From contig JAAZLF010000487.1 of assembly GCA_012799425.1 (NCBI GenBank), forward strand, positions 1 to 9,399: DNA of 9,399 nucleotides, given 5' to 3'. This document shows, one piece after another, positions 1-5,300 of the stretch. Below the pieces are notes generated by a model. It had not been told where the DNA came from. It did no database searches and saw only the letters and a program-made list of their open reading frames with translations. Position 1 is the first letter of the stretch. The number at the start of each line of letters is the position of its first letter. Origin of the DNA: Actinomycetales bacterium. Lineage in GTDB: Bacteria > Actinomycetota > Actinomycetes > Actinomycetales > Dermabacteraceae. A program made the translations under genes and the position numbers.

Positions 1-642
1 GCGATCACCGACCGCACCCGCCTGGTGCTGCTGTGCACCCCGAACAACCCCACCGGTCCCTCGCTGTCCACCGACCAGGTGGAGGAGTTCCTGGCCCGGG
101 TGCCGGAGCACGTGGTGGTCGCGATCGACGAGGCCTATCGCGAGTTCCACGACCCCGCCACGGTGCTCGGCACCGCGGGGATCTTCCGCCGCCACGGCAA
201 CGTGGTGCTGCTGCGCACCTTCTCCAAACTGCAGGGCCTGGCTGGGCTGCGCCTCGGCTATGCGGTCGCGCACCCGCGGCTGGCACAGGCCCTGGGGCAG
301 GTCGCCATCCCCTTCGCCGCGAGCAGCCCTGCCCAGGTCGCTGCGCTGGCGAGCCTGCGCCCCGAGGTGCAGGAGGAGCTGGCGCGTCGCGCGGAATGGG
401 TCCGCTCCGAACGTTCCCGGGTGATGCGGGCGCTCGCCGAGCAGGGCTGGGAGCTCCCGCAGAGCCAGGGGAACTTCGTGTACTTCCCGGTGGGGGAGCA
501 GGCCTCCGCCTTCGCCGAGTTCGCCGATGCCCGCGGCCTCGTGCTGCGGGCCTACGGTGTGGACGGCGTGCGCGCCACCATCGGCGAGCAGGAGGCGAAC
601 GACCTGCTCATCGAGATCGGCGCAGCCTGGCGCGAGCACTGA
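1..642 (+). CDS. pat: HisC/Pat-family PLP aminotransferase, 3' part (5' end outside window)
   Basis: This is the C-terminal 213 residues of a fold-type I aminotransferase; the reading frame is open from base 1, so roughly 140-150 N-terminal residues lie outside the window. Visible landmarks, numbered from the first codon here, are PNNPTG (14-19, with the Asn that contacts PLP), IDEAY (42-46, with the Asp that pairs with the pyridine nitrogen), RTFSK (72-76, where K76 is the Schiff-base lysine) and GLRLGYAV (82-89). The tail QGNFVYFP and the stretch LVLRAYGVDGVRATIG resemble actinobacterial aromatic aminotransferase Pat more than the His-operon HisC, but the two share one fold and overlap in substrate. 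The likely reaction is 2-oxoglutarate-dependent transamination of aromatic amino acids (phenylpyruvate/phenylalanine) or of histidinol phosphate in the cytoplasm. It converges on trpB with a 64-nt gap. The family call is firm; Pat versus HisC is inference. Confidence -1.
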   Translation, partial: AITDRTRLVLLCTPNNPTGPSLSTDQVEEFLARVPEHVVVAIDEAYREFHDPATVLGTAGIFRRHGNVVLLRTFSKLQGLAGLRLGYAVAHPRLAQALGQVAIPFAASSPAQVAALASLRPEVQEELARRAEWVRSERSRVMRALAEQGWELPQSQGNFVYFPVGEQASAFAEFADARGLVLRAYGVDGVRATIGEQEANDLLIEIGAAWREH

Positions 643-649
643 GACCCCG

Positions 650-674
650 GGCCGTCGGAGGTCCCTCGACGGTC
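650..674. terminator. Possible bidirectional terminator between convergent genes
   Basis: In the 64-nt gap between the two convergent genes, GGCCGTCG (650-657) can pair with CGACGGTC (667-674), giving 8 bp with one G-U pair and a 9-nt loop. There is no U-tract on either strand, so termination is only suggested by position and symmetry. I see nothing else in this gap. Confidence -1.
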
Positions 675-706
675 ACCGCCCGAACCCGCCCGCGCTGCGG
701 CACCGC

Positions 707-2014
707 TCAGCGCACCACCTCGTCGGCCTCCCCGGTCATCCCGATCATCGAGGCGACGTAGTCGATGTCCTTGTCGCCGCGGCCGGAGAGGTTCACCAGC
801 AGGTTCGCCTCTGCGGGCAGGGTGGGGGCGAGTCGGATCGCATGGGCGAGGGCGTGCGCGGATTCGAGCGCCGGGATGATGCCCTCGGTGCGGCTGAGCT
901 GCTGGAACGCGTCCAGCACCGCGTGATCGCCCTCCTTGACGTACTCCACCCGGCCCGCATCGCGCAGGTGCACGTGCTGCGGGCCCACGCCGGGGTAGTC
1001 CAGGCCCGAGGCGATCGAGTGGACCTCCCCGGGCTCTCCCGCCTCGTCCTGCAGCACCAGGGTCTCCATTCCATGCAGCATCCCGGGGCGGCCGAAGGTC
1101 ATGGTGGCCGCGTGCCGTCCGGGCTCATCGCCCTGCCCGCCCGGCTCCACGCCGATCAGGCGCACAGAGGCGTCCTCGAGGTACGCGGTGAAGGCTCCCA
1201 TCGCGTTGGAGCCGCCGCCCACCGAGGCGATCACTGCGTCGGGCAGTCGGCCGTGCGCGGCGAGGAACTGGGCGCGGGTCTCCCGGCCCACGACCGATTG
1301 GAAGTCGCGCACCAGATCCGGGAACGGCGCCGGGCCCACCACCGAGCCGATCGCGAAGAGGTAGCGCTCGGGATCGGCGGCGTAGACGCCGAACGCGGAG
1401 TCGACTGCTTCCTTGAGGGTCTGCTGGCCGACCTCGACGGAGATCACCTTCGCGCCCAGCAGGCGCATCCTCACCACGTTGGGGTGCTGCTTGGCCACAT
1501 CCACCGCGCCCATGTGGATCTCGCACTCGAGCCCCACCAGGGCGGCGGCCGTGGCGAGCGCCACCCCGTGCTGACCGGCGCCGGTCTCCGCGATCAGCGT
1601 GCGCTTGCCCATCCGCTTGGCCAGCAGCGCCTCGCCCACGGTGTGGTTGATCTTGTGCGCGCCGGTGTGGTTCAGGTCCTCGCGCTTGAGGTGGATGCGG
1701 GCCCCGCCGAGGCTGTTGGAGAGACGAGCGGCTGGGGAGATCGGGGAGGGGCGGCCCACGTAGTCGCGCAGCAGGCGTGTGTACTCGGCGTAGAAGTCCG
1801 GGTCGTGCCGAGCTTCGTCATAGGCCGCGGCGACCTCTGCCATCGGTCCCACCAGGGGCGGCGGCAGGACCGCGCCGCCGAACTCGCCGAAGCGACCGCC
1901 GGTGTTGCCGGCGAACTGCGGGGAGCGGGTGAGGTCGCTGGCTTCGGCGAGGGTGCGGGGAGCGGCCGACGACGGAGCTGCCGAGGCTGCGGTGTGCGCG
2001 GTGGTGCTGGTCAT
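707..2014 (-). CDS. trpB: Tryptophan synthase beta chain (TrpB1 type)
   Basis: The gene encodes 435 residues. TrpB condenses indole with L-serine to L-tryptophan using PLP, normally as an alpha2beta2 complex with TrpA. Clear family marks are the GRPSPI segment (87-92), [14 protein letters not shown] (110-123, with Schiff-base K121), ETGAGQHG (143-150, with catalytic E143), phosphate-binding GGGSN (266-270), LDYPGVGP (338-345), [12 protein letters not shown] (377-388) and GRGDKD (411-416). GAHKIN with the GVGP region marks the ordinary TrpB1 form, not TrpB2. Start: ATG at 2014 is preceded by GAGGA with suitable spacing. The open frame continues upstream, but through the attenuator stem, so longer starts are rejected. 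The first 25 or so residues are Ala/Ser/Thr-rich and probably disordered, which makes the protein somewhat longer than the roughly 400 residues of E. coli TrpB. No trpA or trpC is adjacent, so it appears monocistronic and controlled by its own leader peptide attenuator. Confidence -1.
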   Translation of the reverse strand: MTSTTAHTAASAAPSSAAPRTLAEASDLTRSPQFAGNTGGRFGEFGGAVLPPPLVGPMAEVAAAYDEARHDPDFYAEYTRLLRDYVGRPSPISPAARLSNSLGGARIHLKREDLNHTGAHKINHTVGEALLAKRMGKRTLIAETGAGQHGVALATAAALVGLECEIHMGAVDVAKQHPNVVRMRLLGAKVISVEVGQQTLKEAVDSAFGVYAADPERYLFAIGSVVGPAPFPDLVRDFQSVVGRETRAQFLAAHGRLPDAVIASVGGGSNAMGAFTAYLEDASVRLIGVEPGGQGDEPGRHAATMTFGRPGMLHGMETLVLQDEAGEPGEVHSIASGLDYPGVGPQHVHLRDAGRVEYVKEGDHAVLDAFQQLSRTEGIIPALESAHALAHAIRLAPTLPAEANLLVNLSGRGDKDIDYVASMIGMTGEADEVVR

Positions 2015-2063
2015 GTGGTTCCTCAGGGGTACGGGCCCCGTCCCGGGCTGCTCCGTTGCAGGA

Positions 2064-2091
2064 AGAAGCCGCCCGGCAGCGGGCGGCTTCT
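2064..2091 (-). terminator. trp attenuator terminator stem (segments 3:4)
   Basis: On the - strand, AGAAGCCGCCC (2091-2081) pairs perfectly over 11 bp with GGGCGGCTTCT (2074-2064), with a 6-nt loop GCTGCC. The stem is followed by TCCTGC, so the run from the stem end is TTCTTCCT, a pyrimidine-rich but weak U-tract. It lies 30 nt after the leader peptide stop codon and 50 nt before the trpB start, which is where an attenuator terminator should be. Confidence -1.
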
Positions 2092-2120
2092 GTGTCAGCG
2101 CATGCGACAGGGGACCGCCC
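2081..2120 (-). promoter_or_regulatory. trp antiterminator pairing (segments 2:3)
   Basis: In the leader RNA, GGGCGGU (2120-2114) can pair with GCCGCCC (2087-2081) over 7 bp including one G-U pair. The first strand is part of the pause hairpin 1:2 and the second is the 5' arm of the terminator, so this pairing excludes both. It is shorter than either competitor and should form only when a ribosome stalled on the Trp codons masks segment 1. Pairings were read by eye; no folding energies were computed. Confidence -1.
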
Positions 2121-2131
2121 TCAGGCGGTCC
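2112..2131 (-). promoter_or_regulatory. trp leader hairpin 1:2 (pause/anti-antiterminator)
   Basis: GGACCGCC (2131-2124) and GGCGGTCC (2119-2112) form a perfect 8-bp stem with loop TGAG on the - strand. The 5' arm starts inside the second Trp codon and covers the last codons of the leader peptide; the leader stop codon lies in the loop. A ribosome stalled on Trp codons would therefore block this stem and free GGCGG for antitermination. Confidence -1.
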
Positions 2132-2156
2132 ACCAGCTGATCGTCGCGATGTGCAT
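2121..2156 (-). CDS. trpL: trp operon leader peptide [11 protein letters not shown]
   Basis: This 11-codon gene, ATG at 2156 and TGA at 2123-2121, carries two adjacent Trp codons (2135-2130) as residues 8 and 9. It is followed by mutually exclusive RNA stems and then trpB, which is the classic arrangement of ribosome-mediated tryptophan attenuation: when charged tRNA-Trp is scarce the ribosome stalls on WW and trpB is transcribed. There is no Shine-Dalgarno sequence in front of the ATG (the bases are CCCCTC). Instead a TATCGT box ends 7 nt before it, so the mRNA probably starts at the A of the ATG. The peptide itself is expected to have no function other than being translated. Confidence is high because peptide, stems and target gene agree. 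Confidence -1.
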   Translation of the reverse strand: MHIATISWWTA

Positions 2157-2169
2157 GAGGGGAACGATA
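2157..2169 (-). promoter_or_regulatory. trpL/trpB promoter -10 box, leaderless start
   Basis: On the - strand TATCGT (2169-2164) fits the actinobacterial -10 pattern TANNNT. Seven bases (2163-2157) separate it from the ATG of trpL, placing the predicted +1 at the A of the start codon (2156). No convincing -35 hexamer is seen 16-18 nt further upstream; that position is inside an inverted repeat. Placement is inference from spacing. Confidence -1.
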
Positions 2170-2206
2170 GCCCGGGACCGGAGCGAAGCGAGGCGCTGTC
2201 CGGGCT
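2169..2206. repeat. Imperfect inverted repeat upstream of the trpL -10 box
   Basis: AGCCCGGGAC (2169-2178) is mirrored by GTCCGGGCT (2198-2206) with one base bulged, and inside it AGCG (2182-2185) is mirrored by CGCT (2194-2197). The apex contains GCGAAGC (2183-2189), a heptamer known to form an unusually stable DNA mini-hairpin. The repeat covers the place where the trpL -35 box should be, so it could be an operator, but no regulator can be named. Confidence -1.
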
Positions 2207-2258
2207 GCGGGCCGACGGCAATCGACGGCCAGCGTCGCCGATCCGTCACCGGGACCGA

Positions 2259-2264
2259 TAGCCT
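2259..2264 (+). promoter_or_regulatory. Possible -10 box for the MFS gene
   Basis: TAGCCT fits TANNNT and lies about 94 nt upstream of the MFS start codon, in the 201-nt divergent region shared with trpL. No matching -35 hexamer is visible, so this is weak. The rest of the region holds only the inverted repeat listed separately. Confidence -1.
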
Positions 2265-2357
2265 CGAGCATGGTCGGGCCCCTGCCACTGCGGGACGGCG
2301 CCCGAGGTGCCCGGTCCGACTGCGCCAGAGCCCTCCCCGCCTCCCCGAAGGACCGCC

Positions 2358-3686
2358 ATGACCACCCCCGCCGTGCCCGCCCCCGCCCTCGGTGGAGCCC
2401 GGGCCTACGTGGTGTGGATCGCTGCGGTGACCGCCTACGCCATCGCGGTGCTGCAGCGCACCACGATGGGTGTCGCCGGACTCGAGGCCACCGAGCGCTT
2501 CGGGGCCTCCGCCACGATCGTCTCGAGCTTCGTGGTGCTCCAGCTGGGTGTCTACGCGCTCGCCCAGATCCCTGCCGGGATGCTGCTGGACCGATACGGC
2601 TCCCGTGTCACTCTGATCGCTGGCGCGCTGCTGATGGGCGCCGGTCAGCTGCTGATGGCGCAGACCGAGACGGTGGGCACCGCGATGATCGCCCGGATCG
2701 TCCTCGGTGCCGGCGATGCGCTGACGTTCTCCAGCGCGATCCGTCTGGTCCCGGCATGGTTCCCCGCGGGTCGGGTGCCGGTGATCACGCAGCTCACCGG
2801 GATCCTCGGACAGGTGGGACAGATCGCTTCGGCGGTGCCCTTCGTGGCATTGCTGAGCGTGGCGGGTTGGGGGACGGCCTTCTCGTCGGCGGCCGCTCTC
2901 AGCGCGCTCGCCGCGCTGCTGGTGCTGTTGGTGGTGCGGGCGACACCGCCGGGGATCCCGCGCCCCCGGCAGAAGCAGGACCTGCGGCGGATCCCGTTGG
3001 TGCTGGTGAGGATCATCCGTCACCCCTCCACCCAGCTGGGGTTCTTCACCCATTACACGGCCGGGTTCACGGGTATCGCCTTCTCGATGATGTGGGGATA
3101 CCCGTATCTCACCGCGGGGGAGGGGCTCAGCCGTCCCGCCGCCTCCGCAGTGATGACGGTGCTGGTGATCGTCGCGATCATTGGCGGGCCCGTGATCGGC
3201 GCTCTCACCCAGCGGCACCCGTTGCGCCGCTCGTCCCTGGTGCTGCTGATCGTCGCGACCATCGTGGCACCGCTGGCCGCCCTGGTGCTGTGGCCCGGCC
3301 CTGCGCCGATGTGGCTGCTCATCGTGCTGGTCGCCGGCTTCTCGATCGGCGGCCCTGCCAGCAGCGTCGGCTTCGACTTCCCGCGCACCGATCTCGCCCG
3401 TCACCGGCTCGGCACCGCGACGGGGGTGGTGATCATGGGCGGCTTCATCGGCGGGCTGATCTCGATCCTGCTGATCGGTGTGGTGCTCGATGTGCTGCGG
3501 CCCGACGGGAACTACGACCTCGAGGCCTTCCGTCTCGCCTTCGCGGTGCAGCTGCCGATGCTCGCGATCGGGGTGGCCGGGATGCTGGTGACCAGGGGGA
3601 ACCTGCGCCGACGGATGGCAGCGCGGGGCCAGGAGGTGCCGCCGTGGCGGGACGTATGGCGCTCGGGCCGGTGGCGGCAGCTCTGA
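2358..3686 (+). CDS. Major facilitator superfamily permease, 12 TM
   Basis: This 442-residue integral membrane protein shows about 12 hydrophobic segments beginning near residue 17. The MFS motif A, in the form GMLLDRYGSR (about 74-83), lies between TM2 and TM3, and a basic central loop (about residues 198-215, RPRQKQDLRR) divides the two six-helix halves. The second half contains glycine-rich helices (IIGGPVIGAL, GFSIGGPAS, GVVIMGGFIGGL). Composition recalls the NarK/anion:cation symporter branch of proton-coupled uptake carriers, but the substrate cannot be read from sequence. Start: ATG at 2358 has AAGGA 5 nt before it; an in-frame GTG at 2307 would add a proline-rich tail without a ribosome site and is rejected. 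It is divergent from the trpL-trpB unit, so a link to aromatic compounds is possible but unproven. No terminator follows, so it may be read through into the downstream oxidoreductase gene. Confidence -1.
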   Translation: MTTPAVPAPALGGARAYVVWIAAVTAYAIAVLQRTTMGVAGLEATERFGASATIVSSFVVLQLGVYALAQIPAGMLLDRYGSRVTLIAGALLMGAGQLLMAQTETVGTAMIARIVLGAGDALTFSSAIRLVPAWFPAGRVPVITQLTGILGQVGQIASAVPFVALLSVAGWGTAFSSAAALSALAALLVLLVVRATPPGIPRPRQKQDLRRIPLVLVRIIRHPSTQLGFFTHYTAGFTGIAFSMMWGYPYLTAGEGLSRPAASAVMTVLVIVAIIGGPVIGALTQRHPLRRSSLVLLIVATIVAPLAALVLWPGPAPMWLLIVLVAGFSIGGPASSVGFDFPRTDLARHRLGTATGVVIMGGFIGGLISILLIGVVLDVLRPDGNYDLEAFRLAFAVQLPMLAIGVAGMLVTRGNLRRRMAARGQEVPPWRDVWRSGRWRQL

Positions 3687-3691
3687 GCGGC

Positions 3692-3721
3692 TTGCCGCGT
3701 GGGTGATCACTGCCGTAGCGT
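3692..3721 (+). promoter_or_regulatory. Candidate promoter for the Gfo/Idh/MocA gene with internal palindrome
   Basis: TTGCCG (3692-3697) and TAGCGT (3716-3721) are separated by 18 nt and resemble sigma-A -35 and -10 boxes; +1 would fall near 3728, about 25 nt before the start codon. The spacer carries a perfect 8-bp palindrome, GTGATCAC (3703-3710), where a repressor would block polymerase. Confidence -1.
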
Positions 3722-3741
3722 GAGCACAAGACCTTTATTTC

Positions 3742-3750
3742 AAGGAGGAA
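3742..3750 (+). promoter_or_regulatory. Strong Shine-Dalgarno sequence AAGGAGGAA
   Basis: AAGGAGGAA is an almost full complement to the 16S rRNA 3' end and sits just before ATG 3753. It fixes this start against the upstream in-frame GTG at 3699, and it suggests high translation of the oxidoreductase. Confidence -1.
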
Positions 3751-3752
3751 GT

Positions 3753-5045
3753 ATGTCGTTCACGCTGGGCATCGTCGGGATCGGCCAGTTCGGCTCCCAC
3801 TTCGCAGAGCTCTTCGCCGCACACCCCGAGATCGATGCGCTCTACGCGGTCGACTCCGTTCCCGAGAGGATCGATGCCGTCGAGGCGCGGGGCGTCAGCT
3901 TCGACAAGCGCTTCGACACCCTCGAGGACCTGCTGGCCTCCGATGTGGATGCGGTCGCGATCTTCACCCAGCGCTGGACCCACGGCGAGCACGCCCTGGC
4001 CGCCCTGCGCGCCGGGAAGCACGTGTACTCCGCTGTGCCGATGGCGATCGAGGAGGAGGAGATCCGCCAGATCACCGAAGAGGTCCAGCGCACGGGCCTG
4101 GTCTACATGATGGGCGAGACCAGCCAGTACAACGCCGCCGTGGTGCTGGCCCGCCGCATCCACCGCACGGGCGCCTTCGGCGAGGTGTTCTACGCCGAGG
4201 GCGACTACGTCCATGACATGGACCTCGGCTTCTACGACGCCTACAAGTTCTCCGGCGGCGAGCAGTGGAAGTCCACCGCCTCCTACCCGCCGCTGCTGTA
4301 CCCCACCCACTCCATCGGCGGCATCCTCGGCGTGCTGGGCGAGCGGCACGCCACCTCCGTCTCGGCGCTCGGCCGCCCTGACACCCGCGGCGACGGCGTG
4401 TTCGACAAGGACGTCTCGATGTTCGGCAACGACGTCTCCAACGCGTTCGCGCTGTTCGGCATGGACAACGGCGGTGCCTTCCGCACCAACGAGCTGCGCC
4501 GCGTGGGCTACCCCAGCCACAAGCGCGAGTCCCGCTTCCGCTTCTTCGGCGAGGAGTCGAGCTTCGAGGAGACCATCGACGTCACCTATTGGCACGACAA
4601 GCAGCGCGTGCTCGAGGTGACCGATCTGATCAGCACCCAGGCCACCATGAGCCTGGATGATCCGCGCCTGGCGGACGTCTCCGAGGCGCTGCGTGACGCC
4701 TTCGTGGCCGGCGCTGCCGCCGCCCATCATCAGGCCAGGCTGCCCAGGGAGTTCCAGGGCATGCCCAACGGGCACGAGGGCGCCCACCACTTCCTGGTCG
4801 ATGACTTCGCCCGCGCGGTGGTCGACGGCATGCAACCGATGGTCAACGCCTGGCAGTCCGCCCGCTACACCCTTCCCGGCGTCATCGCGCACCAGTCGAT
4901 GAATCAGGGCGGCGAGCGGCTCGAGATCCGTGACCTCGGCGACTGCCCGCTGCCGGTTCAGGACCTCGACGCGGACCAGGAGCCGATCGACCTCGAAGCG
5001 CTGTACGCCGCCCAGGAGGCGGCGAAGGGCGTCGTCGCCGAGTGA
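3753..5045 (+). CDS. Gfo/Idh/MocA-family NAD(P)-binding protein with non-canonical active site
   Basis: This 430-residue cytoplasmic protein starts directly with a Rossmann strand and GxGxxG loop (GIVGIGQFG, 6-14), with YAVD (31-34) as the second strand. The usual family pattern GKHVxxEKP is present as GKHVYSAVPMA (88-98), so the EKP lysine, normally near the substrate and important for hydride transfer, is replaced by Val. The C-terminal substrate domain contains YPTHS (183-187), whose His sits where dehydrogenases and GH109-type NAD-dependent glycosidases place a catalytic or metal/substrate-binding His. A long tail includes GHEGAHHFLVDDFARAV (340-356) and ends with an acidic stretch. It is longer than typical 330-390-residue relatives. 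The role is probably oxidation of a sugar, inositol or amino sugar, or NAD-assisted glycoside or uronate chemistry; the substrate is unknown. It lies between an MFS gene and a sugar-import operon, from which a terminator separates it. The family is certain; the reaction is inference. Confidence -1.
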   Translation: MSFTLGIVGIGQFGSHFAELFAAHPEIDALYAVDSVPERIDAVEARGVSFDKRFDTLEDLLASDVDAVAIFTQRWTHGEHALAALRAGKHVYSAVPMAIEEEEIRQITEEVQRTGLVYMMGETSQYNAAVVLARRIHRTGAFGEVFYAEGDYVHDMDLGFYDAYKFSGGEQWKSTASYPPLLYPTHSIGGILGVLGERHATSVSALGRPDTRGDGVFDKDVSMFGNDVSNAFALFGMDNGGAFRTNELRRVGYPSHKRESRFRFFGEESSFEETIDVTYWHDKQRVLEVTDLISTQATMSLDDPRLADVSEALRDAFVAGAAAAHHQARLPREFQGMPNGHEGAHHFLVDDFARAVVDGMQPMVNAWQSARYTLPGVIAHQSMNQGGERLEIRDLGDCPLPVQDLDADQEPIDLEALYAAQEAAKGVVAE

Positions 5046-5060
5046 GGTGAGGTGACCCCT

Positions 5061-5094
5061 GACGGGCCCGGCACCTCGCGGTGCCGGGCCCGTC
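5061..5094 (+). terminator. Strong hairpin terminator after the oxidoreductase gene
   Basis: GACGGGCCCGGCACC (5061-5075) pairs perfectly over 15 bp with GGTGCCGGGCCCGTC (5080-5094) around a TCGC loop, 15 nt after the stop codon. The following bases GTCCGTGTTGG give only a poor U-tract, as is common for high-GC actinobacterial terminators. It should insulate the sugar-import operon from upstream transcription. Confidence -1.
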
Positions 5095-5152
5095 GTCCGT
5101 GTTGGTGGATGGTCATCGGGCCGCAGGGCTCGCTAATTCGGCAAGGGGGTTG

Positions 5153-5158
5153 TATAAC
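5153..5158 (+). promoter_or_regulatory. Alternative -10-like TATAAC upstream of the sugar operon
   Basis: TATAAC is the most AT-rich hexamer in the 255-nt gap and could be a -10 box, but it lacks the final T and no -35 hexamer lies 16-18 nt upstream. It is listed as an alternative to the promoter at 5185-5213. Confidence -1.
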
Positions 5159-5184
5159 AGTCGGAGCACGACGGGGCCCAGGGG

Positions 5185-5213
5185 GTGGCAACGTGCCGCA
5201 CAAGTGGTAACTT
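5185..5213 (+). promoter_or_regulatory. Candidate promoter of the sugar-import operon
   Basis: GTGGCA (5185-5190, 4 of 6 to TTGACA) and TAACTT (5208-5213, TANNNT type) are 17 nt apart, putting +1 near 5220 and leaving an 80-nt untranslated leader before the binding-protein gene. The -35 box is embedded in the imperfect palindrome GTGGCA-ACG-TGCCGC (5185-5199), and the -10 box starts another inverted repeat. Weak hexamers are typical of activated or derepressed sugar promoters. Confidence -1.
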
Positions 5214-5241
5214 CACTCCCGTCACGCATTGGAATGAAGTT
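5202..5241. repeat. Overlapping inverted repeats, candidate repressor operator
   Basis: AACTTCA (5209-5215) and TGAAGTT (5235-5241) form a 7-bp inverted repeat with a 19-nt spacer. AAGT-GGTA-ACTT (5202-5213) is a shorter palindrome sharing the left arm, and CATT-GG-AATG (5227-5236) sits in the spacer. Together they cover the proposed -10 box and the transcription start. This is an arrangement expected for a LacI- or GntR-type sugar repressor; no regulator gene is present here to support a family. Confidence -1.
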
Positions 5242-5300
5242 TTCTCATCGACCGGTCCGCAGCGCGGGGCCGGGTCGGAGAACCGACGAAGGAGTCATCC

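Noticed and set aside
2027..2046. GC palindrome near the trpB ribosome site (around ACGGGCCCCGT) as a further regulatory hairpin
   Set aside because: The arms are 5 bp around a single base or need several mismatches, the Shine-Dalgarno GAGGA is outside it, and such short GC palindromes are frequent here.
527..2140. 537-codon reading frame on the + strand opposite trpB
   Set aside because: It is the antisense shadow of trpB, with no domain and a start inside the aminotransferase gene.
2015..2157. T-box or other aptamer riboswitch upstream of trpB
   Set aside because: No T-box sequence or long specifier stem is present, and the tandem Trp codons in a translated peptide explain the structure better.
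2015..2221. In-frame N-terminal extension of trpB up to 2221
   Set aside because: The extension has no TrpB homology, is rich in Pro/Ser/Arg, and would be read through the attenuator terminator and across the leader peptide in another frame. ATG 2014 has its own GAGGA site.
2307..2357. GTG 2307 as start of the MFS gene
   Set aside because: It would add 17 Pro-rich residues without a ribosome site; ATG 2358 has AAGGA at proper distance.
2121..3710. 529-codon reading frame on the - strand opposite the MFS gene
   Set aside because: Its His/Arg/Gly/Asp-rich composition is typical of an antisense shadow in GC-rich DNA; the + strand has a clear MFS protein. Only its last 11 codons coincide with the real trpL.
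3699..3752. GTG 3699 as start of the Gfo/Idh/MocA gene
   Set aside because: The added residues precede the Rossmann strand and would be encoded by the promoter/Shine-Dalgarno region; AAGGAGGAA fixes ATG 3753.
5203..5217. AGTGGTAACTTCACT as a DasR (dre-type) site
   Set aside because: Only the outer half-sites resemble the consensus; the central TCTAGA-like part is missing. It is kept as an unspecified operator candidate.
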